Origin: G963667675 sp963667675
GTDB taxonomy: Bacteria > Chloroflexota > Dehalococcoidia > Lucifugimonadales > UBA3495
Assembly (NCBI GenBank): GCA_963667675.1
Contig: OY763929.1
Span: 1,488,001-1,552,000, forward strand
Reading direction: 5' to 3'
Length of the DNA: 64,000 bases
Shown: in pieces, positions 52,553 to 59,363 of the stretch
Layout: every line of letters begins with the position of its first letter
Position numbering within the stretch: the stretch's first letter is position 1
The notes under the pieces: model-generated
Database searches by the model: none
What the model was told of the DNA's origin: nothing
Seen by the model: only the letters and a program-made list of their open reading frames with translations
Made by a program: the position numbers and the translations under genes

Positions 52553-52864
52553 CTAACCAATAGTCAAATTAAGCGCCCGCTCCAGGTTCCCAAGGTACTC
52601 TGCAAAGGCTCGGCGCCCCTCTGGAGTCGCCTCCACCCACGTACGTGGCATTCTATCTAGGAATTCCTTGGTGGTGCCCACGTACCCGGCGTCTTCCAGC
52701 TTGCGCAGGTGGATGGTCAGGTTGCCGCCGGTCAGCCCCAGGGTCTGTTGGATAAAGCCGTAGGCCACCCTGTCCGAGTCCGACCGGGACACCAGCAGGG
52801 TCATGATTCGCAGCCTTGTTGACTGGTGGATCGTCTCGTCCAGTACGACCGGCTCCTGACTCAT
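52553..52864 (-). CDS. Winged-helix transcriptional regulator
   Basis: A 103-residue MarR/ArsR-like regulator of the HTH_27 type. 'SQEPVVLDETIHQSTRLRIM' opens the domain. The recognition helix region 'FIQQTLGLTGGNLTIHLRKL' and wing 'EDAGYVGTTKEF' are clear. The ATG at 52864 overlaps the upstream gene's stop as ATGA, so regulator and membrane protein are translated from one message. It probably binds the palindromes at 53517-53542 and represses its own operon. Confidence 0.82.
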   Translation of the reverse strand: MSQEPVVLDETIHQSTRLRIMTLLVSRSDSDRVAYGFIQQTLGLTGGNLTIHLRKLEDAGYVGTTKEFLDRMPRTWVEATPEGRRAFAEYLGNLERALNLTIG

Positions 52865-53496
52865 GCCGCGCGGCCCTTGCGTATCCATACCCATGCAACG
52901 GCCACGACGGCAAGGATGAGCGCTGCCGCCACCACCGGCCCGGCGCCGCCGGCAAAGTGGATGGGTATGTAGAAGGAAGCAGCGATGCCAATTCCCACCA
53001 GGGCAATGGCCAAGTGGTGCATAATGCCGAACAATACGTATCCCAGAGCGATTACGCCGATGGCGACTCCACTGATGGCGATGGAATCAACGTCCGCGGT
53101 CCACAGGCCGGACGCCCCGGGAATAACGAAAGCGGCCGCGACCACGGTCATCCAGAATCCGAACACCCGCAGACCAGCGGCGGTGGCGGAAGGGCCGCTC
53201 GCGTTCTGCTTGCTGGCCCGGTAGCCCATCAGGGAACTCCCTATCATGCCTGGAATGCACAGACCGATCCACAATGGGCCGGGATACCAGGGGTAGTCGT
53301 CGGCGAACCCAGGAGCCAGCGATTCGATGGCGTACATCGACAAGTACCCCAACGCAACGATCGCGCCCCACAGCAGCGTGATGTTGGGCCAACCCGCCAC
53401 GTACATGGCAGACCGGGACCTGTCCAGAGTCGATTGTATTGACCTCCATCCTTGTTCAGGTGTGATCCCCTGCCCGGGGCTGTCTTGGTTCTGCAT
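52861..53496 (-). CDS. Six-helix membrane protein, partner of the winged-helix regulator
   Basis: A 211-residue polytopic protein with about six transmembrane segments starting near residue 33 ('NITLLWGAIVALGYLSMYAI'). The N-terminal cytosolic ~30 residues are acidic and polar ('GQGITPEQGWRSIQSTLDRS'), as in proteins from related regulator-membrane protein operons. The ATG at 53496 has a GGAGG 5-6 bp upstream; a longer 297-residue ORF reads through the promoter. Function unknown, possibly a sensor controlling the regulator. Confidence 0.78.
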   Translation of the reverse strand: MQNQDSPGQGITPEQGWRSIQSTLDRSRSAMYVAGWPNITLLWGAIVALGYLSMYAIESLAPGFADDYPWYPGPLWIGLCIPGMIGSSLMGYRASKQNASGPSATAAGLRVFGFWMTVVAAAFVIPGASGLWTADVDSIAISGVAIGVIALGYVLFGIMHHLAIALVGIGIAASFYIPIHFAGGAGPVVAAALILAVVAVAWVWIRKGRAA

Positions 53497-53516
53497 TCTT
53501 GTCCTCCGTACAGCAA

Positions 53517-53542
53517 TATAAACTAGTTTATAATATAAACTA
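53517..53542 (-). promoter_or_regulatory. Overlapping palindromic operator/promoter
   Basis: Two perfect palindromes overlap: TATAAACTAGTTTATA (53517-53532) and TAGTTTATAATATAAACTA (53524-53542, with a single central base). They lie 21 bp upstream of the ATG at 53496, over an AT-rich -10 region; TTGACG on the minus strand at about 53549-53554 may be the -35. This is the layout of an autoregulated operator. Confidence 0.7.
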
Positions 53543-53565
53543 CGTATCGTCAAGGTGAGACACTT

Positions 53566-53884
53566 TTGTGGGCGGCAACCGACCTGAGACACGTTATTGG
53601 GCCCACCAGACACCCAACCCCACTGCCTCTTGTCCCCTCTCGTGACCGCCTCTACCCAATTGCCGGGCAGCGTCAGACGCTCGGCAAACCCATCGACCCT
53701 CCGCTCACCAGTGCAGCCTGGCATAGATCGCCGAGACCGGGGCGCGCCCTGCATTCAGACAGAGGCCTGAGATACGTTGGTGTGCCTATTTTGGCGGTAG
53801 GCAGATCTGTCTTAGAGAAGTGGTTTGAGCACACTGTAAGCCCACCCAAGCCCGGAGAGATCCCATCCCAGCCCTTCGCGAAGT
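53566..53884. other. Intergenic region with imperfect direct repeats
   Basis: 319 bp with no supportable gene. TGAGACACTTTTGTGGGCGG at about 53556-53575 is partly repeated as CCTGAGACACGTTATTGGGC at about 53583-53602 and CCTGAGATACGTTGG at about 53767-53781. Such spaced motifs can be transposase-binding sites in insertion-sequence ends, but no transposase is present. Weak evidence. Confidence 0.35.
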
Positions 53885-53949
53885 GCTAACCGCTACTGCC
53901 CGTCTCCACAGACCACCATATAGGAGCCGTCTGAGTTGGTATGCACCGC
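53885..53949 (-). pseudogene. Fragment of the 28-residue-repeat lipoprotein gene
   Basis: These 65 bp are identical to 57273-57337, the last codons of the lipoprotein gene at 57281-58033 plus 8 bp beyond its stop. The match ends abruptly on both sides. It is a broken duplicate, about 3.4 kb from the intact gene, in the same orientation. Confidence 0.85.
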
Positions 53950-54087
53950 AGACGTTATAGGGGCATTGACAGCCGCCGCCGCATAGTGGTAGCTTACCTG
54001 CACCACCCCTATCGCTTCGCCGGTAGGGTCGAGACCGTCCTCAGGGGCGGTCTCTGTCTTTGTGAGGGAGCGGCGATTATCACCAGC

Positions 54088-54447
54088 GTGTACATAGACG
54101 GCTTCAACCTTTACTACCGCGCCCTGAAGGACACGCCCTTACGGTGGCTCAACCTGCGGAAGTTGGCCGAGGTCCTCTTTCCACAGGACTCCATCAACCA
54201 GGTCTGCTACTTCACCGCCAGGCTCGACCCCCGTCTCGGCAACCCCAATCAACCCCGTCGGCAGTTGGTGTATCTGAGAGCCCTCGCGACGCTGCCCGGA
54301 TTCGAGGCCCACTACGGAATCTTCCGCTCCGGCGTCAAGCGGCGCCCGCAGTATCCCGTTTACCGTTGCTTCCTTCCGGACCTGGCGGGGTTCACAGGAC
54401 TACGCCGCGTGGGACCTAACCTTCAACGCCGCCGTCTCGAAAAATAG
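54088..54447 (+). pseudogene. Truncated NYN-domain protein gene
   Basis: 'VYIDGFNLYYRALKDTPLRW' starts an NYN-type nuclease domain (catalytic-type Asp in YIDGFN). The frame is good for about 84 codons, to 'HYGIFRSGVKRR'. At nt 54340 homology breaks and the frame continues through the antisense of an SRP RNA copy to a stop at 54447. The rest of the NYN fold, with its other acidic residues, is missing, so this is a remnant. The original start is unclear; GAGGGAG lies about 13 bp upstream. Confidence 0.75.
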
Positions 54448-54699
54448 GCCCATTGGCGCCGCCTGGGTGAGGAATTCGCCCCCGCTATAGGAGACTTCTG
54501 ACCGTCATTCCGGCGAAAGCCGGAATCTAGGAAGGCTTGATTTCAGCTTTGCCAAACCCGTTTCGATGCCGTCCCTTGATATTGTTTTGGCAGTTGTTCA
54601 AAGGTCTCTTATAGCGGATTGCGAGTGCAGGGCACCGCTAGCTCCCCGTCTAGCGCGGCCTACCGTGAAGGGGAGGCGAGCCAAATCTAGGTGTCAAAT
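54340..54699 (-). pseudogene. Truncated SRP RNA pseudogene
   Basis: Apart from an insertion at 54491-54609, this stretch is about 98% identical to 49246-49480, the 5' two-thirds of the intact SRP RNA with its promoter region. The 3' third (49174-49245) is missing, so the terminal stem cannot form. The -35 TTGACA is kept, but where the intact gene has TAGTAT this copy has TCCCCT, so it is probably silent. Confidence 0.88.
54491..54609. mobile_element. 119-bp MITE-like insertion
   Basis: It interrupts the SRP RNA pseudogene. The intact SRP gene gives the empty site, so its limits are exact: TATAG is present once there and flanks the insert here (54486-54490 and 54610-54614), a 5-bp target duplication. 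The ends are imperfect inverted repeats, GAGACTTCTG and CAAAGGTCTC. Inside is a palindrome, CATTCCGGCGAAAGCCGGAAT. No coding capacity. Second, related sequence at about 59093-59195. Confidence 0.8.
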
Positions 54700-54760
54700 A
54701 TTGCCCCTCCGTCGTACTGCGCACTTTTGAACGAGTTTAAGAAAGTTGCTGCTTCTAGCT

Positions 54761-54789
54761 TTGACGGCCCCGCTTTCCCGTGGTAGGCT
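54761..54789 (+). promoter_or_regulatory. Promoter of the leader/small membrane protein gene
   Basis: TTGACG (54761-54766), a 17-bp spacer and TAGGCT (54784-54789) predict a start near 54796-54797, which is the first base of the leader hairpin. Confidence 0.55.
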
Positions 54790-54796
54790 GATAATA

Positions 54797-54899
54797 GCTT
54801 GCCAGCTACGTATTCCATACGGAAACAAGGTTGGGCTTTGTGTCCCCTTGTGGCCCGTATGGCTTGGTAGCTGGCAAGCGCCAACCTTACCACAAGGGG
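54797..54899 (+). ncRNA. Structured leader with two mutually exclusive folds
   Basis: Fold A: GCTTGCCAGCTAC (54797-54809) pairs perfectly with GTAGCTGGCAAGC (54867-54879), enclosing CCATACGG with CCGTATGG and ACAAGG with CCTTGT. Fold B: AAGGTTGG (54827-54834) pairs with CCAACCTT (54881-54888), and CCCCTTGTGG (54844-54853) with CCACAAGGGG (54890-54899). Fold B buries the AGGGGG ribosome-binding site of the TTG-started gene at 54905, whereas fold A frees it. The two cross, so they exclude each other. It resembles a riboswitch or protein-controlled leader; the ligand is unknown. Confidence 0.55.
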
Positions 54900-54904
54900 G
54901 CGTT

Positions 54905-55210
54905 TTGGAAATAAACATAGCAAGGGCGCAACGCCTAGCACGGGGCTTCCTATGGACTGGATTTACATTATTGATTATTGGCATTAGCCTGTGGGCAATG
55001 GCCTGTTCAACCGCGGTAGATTTTGATAACTTTAGTACGGACCAACCTTATTCTGGATATGCTGGAAATATGGCCTTTTTCGGAGGCTTGTTTTTAGTAG
55101 CCAGTATTATTTGCCTTATTCTTGGCGGAATATTAAAAGCTACTGCTACTTATGGAACTGAATTTGAGGAAAGAGAGGCTGAATTGCTTAACGATGACGA
55201 GGAAAACTAG
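54905..55210 (+). CDS. Small two-helix membrane protein
   Basis: A 101-residue protein with two membrane segments ('FTLLIIGISLWAMACS' and 'MAFFGGLFLVASIICLILGG') and an acidic C-terminal tail ('EREAELLNDDEEN'). I chose TTG at 54905 because AGGGGG lies 4-5 bp upstream; a longer ORF from 54746 runs through the structured leader and promoter. It is AT-rich compared with its surroundings. Its stop overlaps that of the convergent helicase within a CTAG. Function unknown. Confidence 0.65.
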   Translation: MEINIARAQRLARGFLWTGFTLLIIGISLWAMACSTAVDFDNFSTDQPYSGYAGNMAFFGGLFLVASIICLILGGILKATATYGTEFEEREAELLNDDEEN

Positions 55211-57012
55211 GCATTTCTGCCCTCTTTATACCGTGCCAAAACACTGCATAGTAGCTGCAACTCATCGAGGTCGGCTTCTTCCCCATTGATCAATATTTGC
55301 CCCGACACAAGATCGAAATAGAGTTCGGTTACGTTCTCGCGGCCCGTCTGTTTAAGAGCAACTGCGAATTCTTCAAACATCGCTCCGTGTTCCCGTTTGA
55401 ACTCTTCTGCCCATGCCGCTGCCCATGCCGCTGCCCATGCCGCTTCTGCCGCTTTCTTTAGGTGTGTTTCTCTCCTGAGCAGGCGTTTAAGTTGCTCTGA
55501 TAAGTGAATGAACGCAGGTAAATCCGATATACGATGTGCATAGACTAACTTCTCTGCGATTTCACACAGCCTGTCCCGTACTGCATCCAAGGTATGCAGA
55601 CTAGAAGGATTAACTTCTGGACCATCTTCATGTAGCTCTTGTTTCAACATGTCACTCAATCCTTTTTCCACGGGTAGGTTGGCAACCTTGTGGGCGTCGG
55701 GATGACACAGATTGCAGACTAAATCGTGGCTGCTTCCGCAGTGTCTCTCCGCGGTCCAGCGTCGCCATGCTCGCCATACTCCACACCGCGTACACTCTTT
55801 GCCAAATGGATGCTCGCAGAATCGGCAATTGCGACTAGCCGAGGGTGATACCCCGTCGCACTCTGGACACCTCACCACTGGAGCATCGCCTTCTGTCGGT
55901 TGCCCGCGGGGTTCCAAAGACCATACTCTCTCAGCATCGGGCAACCCGTGTCGTTCGACGTTCCCAGTTAGATCAAGTATCAGACAGTTGTCTCCGTTGG
56001 GTTTGGGTCGCAGTCCACGCCCTATCATTTGCAAGTAAAGGGCGAGGCTTAGAGTCGGCCTCGTCATTACAACGCAAGCTGCATCGGGTAAATCAAACCC
56101 TTCTGTCGCCACTGCCACGTTTACCAACGTTTTGATGGTACCGTTCTGAAATTGTCTTATCATTTTGGCCCGTTCGACGGGTGGAGTATCGCCCAATAAA
56201 ACCCTTGTTGGTATACCTGCGTCGTTAAACACGGTAGCTAGGTTTTGGGCGTGCTTTACGGATACCGCATATACGATCGTTTGACGGTCTCTACTCCGCT
56301 TTTGCCAGAATTGCAATGCACCGCCAGTCATGACATGTGGGCGGCTCTGGTTCGCCGCTTCAATTCCGGTCTCGCTGTACTCCCCGTGAGATGCGGGAAT
56401 TCCTCCGAGGATCAGTTCATCTTGGTCAGGCATCAGAACCTGCGCATTAGCAAGCCACCCGTCAGACTGCATCTTGGTGATTTGTGGGCCCAGTATCAAC
56501 TTATCGAACATGTGACTGAATCCTTCGTACTTTACCAACCGCCATGGGGTGGCGGTCAGTCCCACTGCACGTCCCGGCCATTGGTTAATTGCCCGTTCCC
56601 AGCCGTCTGCGGTAGCGTGATGAGCTTCATCAATTAGCAATAAGTCTTCTGAATCGTACTCATCCCAAACGCCTTCATAACGGTTGCGGCGAGCGACAGT
56701 CTGGGCCATCAATATCACAACTCCTGACCTCATGGCAGGGGCTGGGTCGTCTATCAACCAGTCTTTTGTCAAATCTGCGGCTCGGACACCATCGTTGTTT
56801 AGAACTTGTGAGGTTTGGTTGGACAGTTCGCTACGATGTGTCAACCACACTGCTTTTCCGCTACGACTTAGCCATTGCGATAGCAATGCTGCTGCTATGC
56901 GGGTTTTGCCGCCGCCGGTGGGCAACTGTACCATCACCCTAGCATTCGGGTCAGCTAGAGCCTTCATTGTTTGACTCAACAAGTCCTTTTGATAGGGGCG
57001 TAGGTCTACCAT
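55207..57012 (-). CDS. DEAD/DEAH-family superfamily 2 helicase with zinc ribbon
   Basis: A 601-residue protein of the SF2, Res/DEAH type. 'PTGGGKT' at 31-37 (Walker A), DEAH at 127-130, 'GLTATPW' (motif III region) and 'ATEGFDLPDA', with 'QMIGRGLRP' (motif VI, Arg finger), are in order. From ~380 a Cys-rich stretch (CPECDG, CRFCEHPFG, CTRCG, CNLCH) resembles zinc ribbons. A tandem AAWAAAWAAAW helix follows at ~535. It resembles the motor of restriction/defence or replication systems, but no nuclease, methylase or other defence gene adjoins. Low GC suggests acquisition. Confidence 0.85.
   Translation of the reverse strand: MVDLRPYQKDLLSQTMKALADPNARVMVQLPTGGGKTRIAAALLSQWLSRSGKAVWLTHRSELSNQTSQVLNNDGVRAADLTKDWLIDDPAPAMRSGVVILMAQTVARRNRYEGVWDEYDSEDLLLIDEAHHATADGWERAINQWPGRAVGLTATPWRLVKYEGFSHMFDKLILGPQITKMQSDGWLANAQVLMPDQDELILGGIPASHGEYSETGIEAANQSRPHVMTGGALQFWQKRSRDRQTIVYAVSVKHAQNLATVFNDAGIPTRVLLGDTPPVERAKMIRQFQNGTIKTLVNVAVATEGFDLPDAACVVMTRPTLSLALYLQMIGRGLRPKPNGDNCLILDLTGNVERHGLPDAERVWSLEPRGQPTEGDAPVVRCPECDGVSPSASRNCRFCEHPFGKECTRCGVWRAWRRWTAERHCGSSHDLVCNLCHPDAHKVANLPVEKGLSDMLKQELHEDGPEVNPSSLHTLDAVRDRLCEIAEKLVYAHRISDLPAFIHLSEQLKRLLRRETHLKKAAEAAWAAAWAAAWAEEFKREHGAMFEEFAVALKQTGRENVTELYFDLVSGQILINGEEADLDELQLLCSVLARYKEGRNA
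55409..55444. repeat. 12-bp coding tandem repeat in the helicase gene
   Basis: Three consecutive copies of GCCCATGCCGCT encode the AAWA repeat. Short in-frame coding repeats like this can vary in copy number. Confidence 0.7.
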
Positions 57013-57218
57013 CCGCGACCTTTCTTTTCTTTGCGATTAGATACCCGGTTTACGTACATGACGAAGTCCCTACTCGTTTGAGGTTGCCACCGCGCTGTCG
57101 AATCAGCATACGCTACCTCAACGCACGGCCGGGAGCCTGCGTAGCCTTTGGTTGCGCACGGCCCGACCACGATTCGTTCAGGCACCTAGCTCGTCTTGTC
57201 GGCTAGGTCGTATGCCTC

Positions 57219-57252
57219 CGCCGTGACCTTGCGTACCGGTGAGGTCACGGCG
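57219..57252. repeat. 10-bp inverted repeat downstream of the lipoprotein
   Basis: CGCCGTGACC (57219-57228) and GGTCACGGCG (57243-57252) pair exactly, 28 bp beyond the stop of the minus-strand lipoprotein. It may act as a 3'-end stabiliser or weak terminator; there is no T-run. A second arm, CCTAGC..GCTAGG, lies beyond. The 268-bp helicase upstream gap holds no gene I can support. Confidence 0.45.
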
Positions 57253-57280
57253 TTCACTTCCTCAAACTCTGCGCTAACCG

Positions 57281-58033
57281 CTACTGCCCGTCTCCACAGA
57301 CCACCATATAGGAGCCGTCTGAGTTGGTATGCACCGCGTAGGACGCGCCCTCGCGGTTGAAGATTAGCTTGTAGCCTGGAGTAATGACTTGGGCGTAGGC
57401 CATGCCCTCCTGCGGGCACCCCAGGCTGGTGTCGGACCACTCCACCATCTCGGAACTAGCCAGCTTTAAGCCACCCTCGTCTACGTCCGCCTCGTCGGCC
57501 AGGAGCTTCCGCGCCGCAGCCTCTATATACCCAGGGACAGTCCCATTGCCAGGCGCGCCCGACACTGCGGTCGGCGCAGCCGTTACCGCCTCCGGCTCCC
57601 TCTTCCCCTCATCCCCAGTGCCAACCCCATTGTCCGGCGCGCCCGGCGTTGCAGTCGGCGCAGCCGTTACCACCTCCGGCTCCCCCTTTCCCTCATCACC
57701 ATAGACAGCCTCATTGGCAGTCGCGTCCGACACTACGGCCGACGCCGCAGTTGCCGTCTCCGGCCCCTTCTCCTCATCATCCCCAGGGACGGCCTCATTG
57801 TCAGTCGCGTCCGACACTGTGGTAGCCGCCGCAGTTACCGCCTCCGGCTCCCTCTGCTCCCCGTCACCAGTGACCGCCTCGTTGGCAGGCGTACCCGACA
57901 CTGCGGTAGGCGCAGCCGTTACCGGCTCCCCCTTCTCCCCATCATCGCCGCCGCAAGCTGCCGCGGCCATAAGGACAATTGCCGCCGCCGCAAGCGCTAC
58001 GCAGGGTATGAACTCCGACAGCGTAGACCGCAT
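57281..58033 (-). CDS. Lipoprotein with five 28-residue repeats
   Basis: A 250-residue protein. The signal ends in a lipobox AAAC (Cys27). Residues 29-167 are five acidic, Ala/Thr/Pro-rich repeats of 27-28 residues starting GDxG. The C-terminal domain (168-250) contains 'VEWSDTSLGCPQEGMAYAQV' and 'TPGYKLIFNREGASYAVHTN', which resembles a small domain seen in other bacterial surface proteins, with two Cys likely disulfide-bonded. Its 3' end has a broken copy at 53885-53949. Role unknown. Confidence 0.8.
   Translation of the reverse strand: MRSTLSEFIPCVALAAAAIVLMAAAACGGDDGEKGEPVTAAPTAVSGTPANEAVTGDGEQREPEAVTAAATTVSDATDNEAVPGDDEEKGPETATAASAVVSDATANEAVYGDEGKGEPEVVTAAPTATPGAPDNGVGTGDEGKREPEAVTAAPTAVSGAPGNGTVPGYIEAAARKLLADEADVDEGGLKLASSEMVEWSDTSLGCPQEGMAYAQVITPGYKLIFNREGASYAVHTNSDGSYMVVCGDGQ
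57533..57949 (-). repeat. Five tandem 28-residue coding repeats
   Basis: In-frame repeats of about 84 bp (first unit 81 bp) encode the pattern GDxGxxxEPEVTAAPTxVSGxPxNxxVP. They differ by many substitutions and one small deletion. Confidence 0.75.
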
Positions 58034-58089
58034 TTCCTCGACCCTCCCTGCAACTCCAACAAGACCTGTAGCGCCCCTGTCTCCCCAGG

Positions 58090-58461
58090 CTATGGCATGG
58101 CTTCTATGACGACGCTGCCCCCGCGCTCGACTTCGATGTTCACTCTGTGCTTATCAAGCAACAGCATACCCACCAGCGGAGTGCTGCCCGTAGCATCGGC
58201 CTTGATTTGTCTCGGTTGGCCGTCCCACAGGACTGTAACGTCGTGGACGTCGAAGGTCACTTCATCGTCGTTGGCCAGGAGTGCTCTGCCTATGTAGGCG
58301 AATGGCAACTCCAACTCAATCACCAACGCAGTCGGCAGGGTAAGAAAGCCGCTGTAGCCGGTGTCTATGACTGCTTCGATGTCTTGGGTTTGCCCTTCGG
58401 GTCCTTGTAGCGAAATGGCAACGACGGCCTCATAAGCGTCGTTCACCGCGCCCTCGATCAC
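58090..58461 (-). CDS. Clan AA (retropepsin-like) aspartic protease
   Basis: A 123-residue protein with a DTG active-site block: 'IEAVIDTGYSGFLTLPTALV', as in the AF_0612-type family (normally DTGF). The second half, 'STPLVGMLLLDKHRVNIEV', matches the flap/second strand of single-domain retropepsin-like enzymes, which work as dimers. I chose the GTG at 58461 because it overlaps the partner's TGA as GTGA; a longer ORF starts inside that gene. Activity and substrate are unknown. Confidence 0.75.
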   Translation of the reverse strand: MIEGAVNDAYEAVVAISLQGPEGQTQDIEAVIDTGYSGFLTLPTALVIELELPFAYIGRALLANDDEVTFDVHDVTVLWDGQPRQIKADATGSTPLVGMLLLDKHRVNIEVERGGSVVIEAMP

Positions 58462-58775
58462 TCTGTCCCTCGCAGGGACCGCGCTCCAAAGCTGCGCAAC
58501 GCCCGGTGCCCCACCCGCTCGCACAATACGTTGACTGCATTTGGGCGCATCTCCCGCAGGCGGTCCACTGCAACAACCTCACCGTCTGCGACTGCCCAAC
58601 TCCCGCTATCCACGTCGATGGCGACGACCTGGCCGTGGTGGTCGGCTTCGACCTGCCGGCGGATGTCTCGCTCGTATAGCTCTTTGCCCAGGCGGGCGGT
58701 CTCTTCCCGTGGACGGCGCTGCCTCGCCCCGGTTCCATCTCCCTGCGTTCCTGCCCAAGTATCTTTATCGCTCAT
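58458..58775 (-). CDS. Conserved partner protein of the aspartic protease
   Basis: A 105-residue protein of unknown function. 'ELYERDIRRQVEADHHGQVV', 'AIDVDSGSWAVADGEVVAVD' and 'VGHRALRSFGARS' make up a conserved-looking core of a small alpha/beta protein. Genes of this kind commonly precede clan AA aspartic protease genes, as here (4-bp overlap, same strand), so the two probably work as a pair. Toxin-antitoxin-like behaviour is possible but unproven. Confidence 0.65.
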   Translation of the reverse strand: MSDKDTWAGTQGDGTGARQRRPREETARLGKELYERDIRRQVEADHHGQVVAIDVDSGSWAVADGEVVAVDRLREMRPNAVNVLCERVGHRALRSFGARSLRGTE

Positions 58776-59020
58776 CCGAAGCTCTCTTTAGACACATTTC
58801 TACAGACCACATTTTACTGCTTCGCGGCGATTACCGGCAATAAACCAACCCCGCCCCCCGTCCGTTCATGGTGAGGCTCTCGAACCACTCGAACGGACGG
58901 ATCTCACCCCCAACCTACTGACATTTGCCCCTTGCCTTCTCGCCTGACTGCCTCTACCCTGTTACTAGGCAGGTTCCACCTAGTCGATGGCAGTCCAGCC
59001 GGAAGAAACCCTTGCGTAAC

Positions 59021-59122
59021 CATCATTCCGGCCTAGACCGGAGACCTTTGCGCACTCGTCATTCCGGCCCCGAGCCGGAAACCTTTATATAACCGTCATT
59101 CCGGCCCCCGAGCCGGAATCCA
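59021..59122. repeat. Array of three REP-like hairpin units
   Basis: Three consecutive CATTCCGGCC...GCCGGAA units (59021-59044, 59057-59080, 59094-59120) are separated by CTTT-type spacers (GACCTTTGCGCAC, ACCTTTATATAAC). The same hairpin is inside the MITE at 54491-54609. The rest of 58776-59363 has no gene. Confidence 0.65.
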
Positions 59123-59195
59123 GGAGGGCCAGAGTGGGGAAACCTACACCTCCTCCCCAAGTTATGCTCTTTGGCGAGTTGTCCAAAGGACTCCC
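59093..59195. mobile_element. Possible second MITE-like element
   Basis: This stretch shares the internal hairpin start (CCGTCATTCCGGC..GCCGGAATC.AGGA) and the far end (TTTGGCGAGTTGTCCAAAGG) with the 119-bp insertion. The middle differs and no clear target duplication is seen. A decayed relative is one reading; a chance combination of a REP unit and a short similar end is the alternative. Confidence 0.35.
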
Positions 59196-59363
59196 GGAAC
59201 TGGAGGAAATAAGAGAGAATGAAAGGGGATCTAAAATTTCTGCCCCCGGCCAATGTCCCGAAATGTCCCGGAATGTCTCAACTCCCCAAAAACAGGCAGG
59301 CTTCCCTGCTTGCCTGTCAGCTTCCAAAGCTACAAGTGGGTAGGCAACGCCGGAGAGACCTGA

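Noticed and set aside
53566..53884. Insertion sequence end
   Set aside because: The direct TGAGACAC motifs are suggestive, but there is no transposase, no paired end and no target duplication.
57219..57252. Intrinsic terminator of the repeat lipoprotein
   Set aside because: The stem is strong, but no T-run follows on the minus strand, so I list it only as an inverted repeat.
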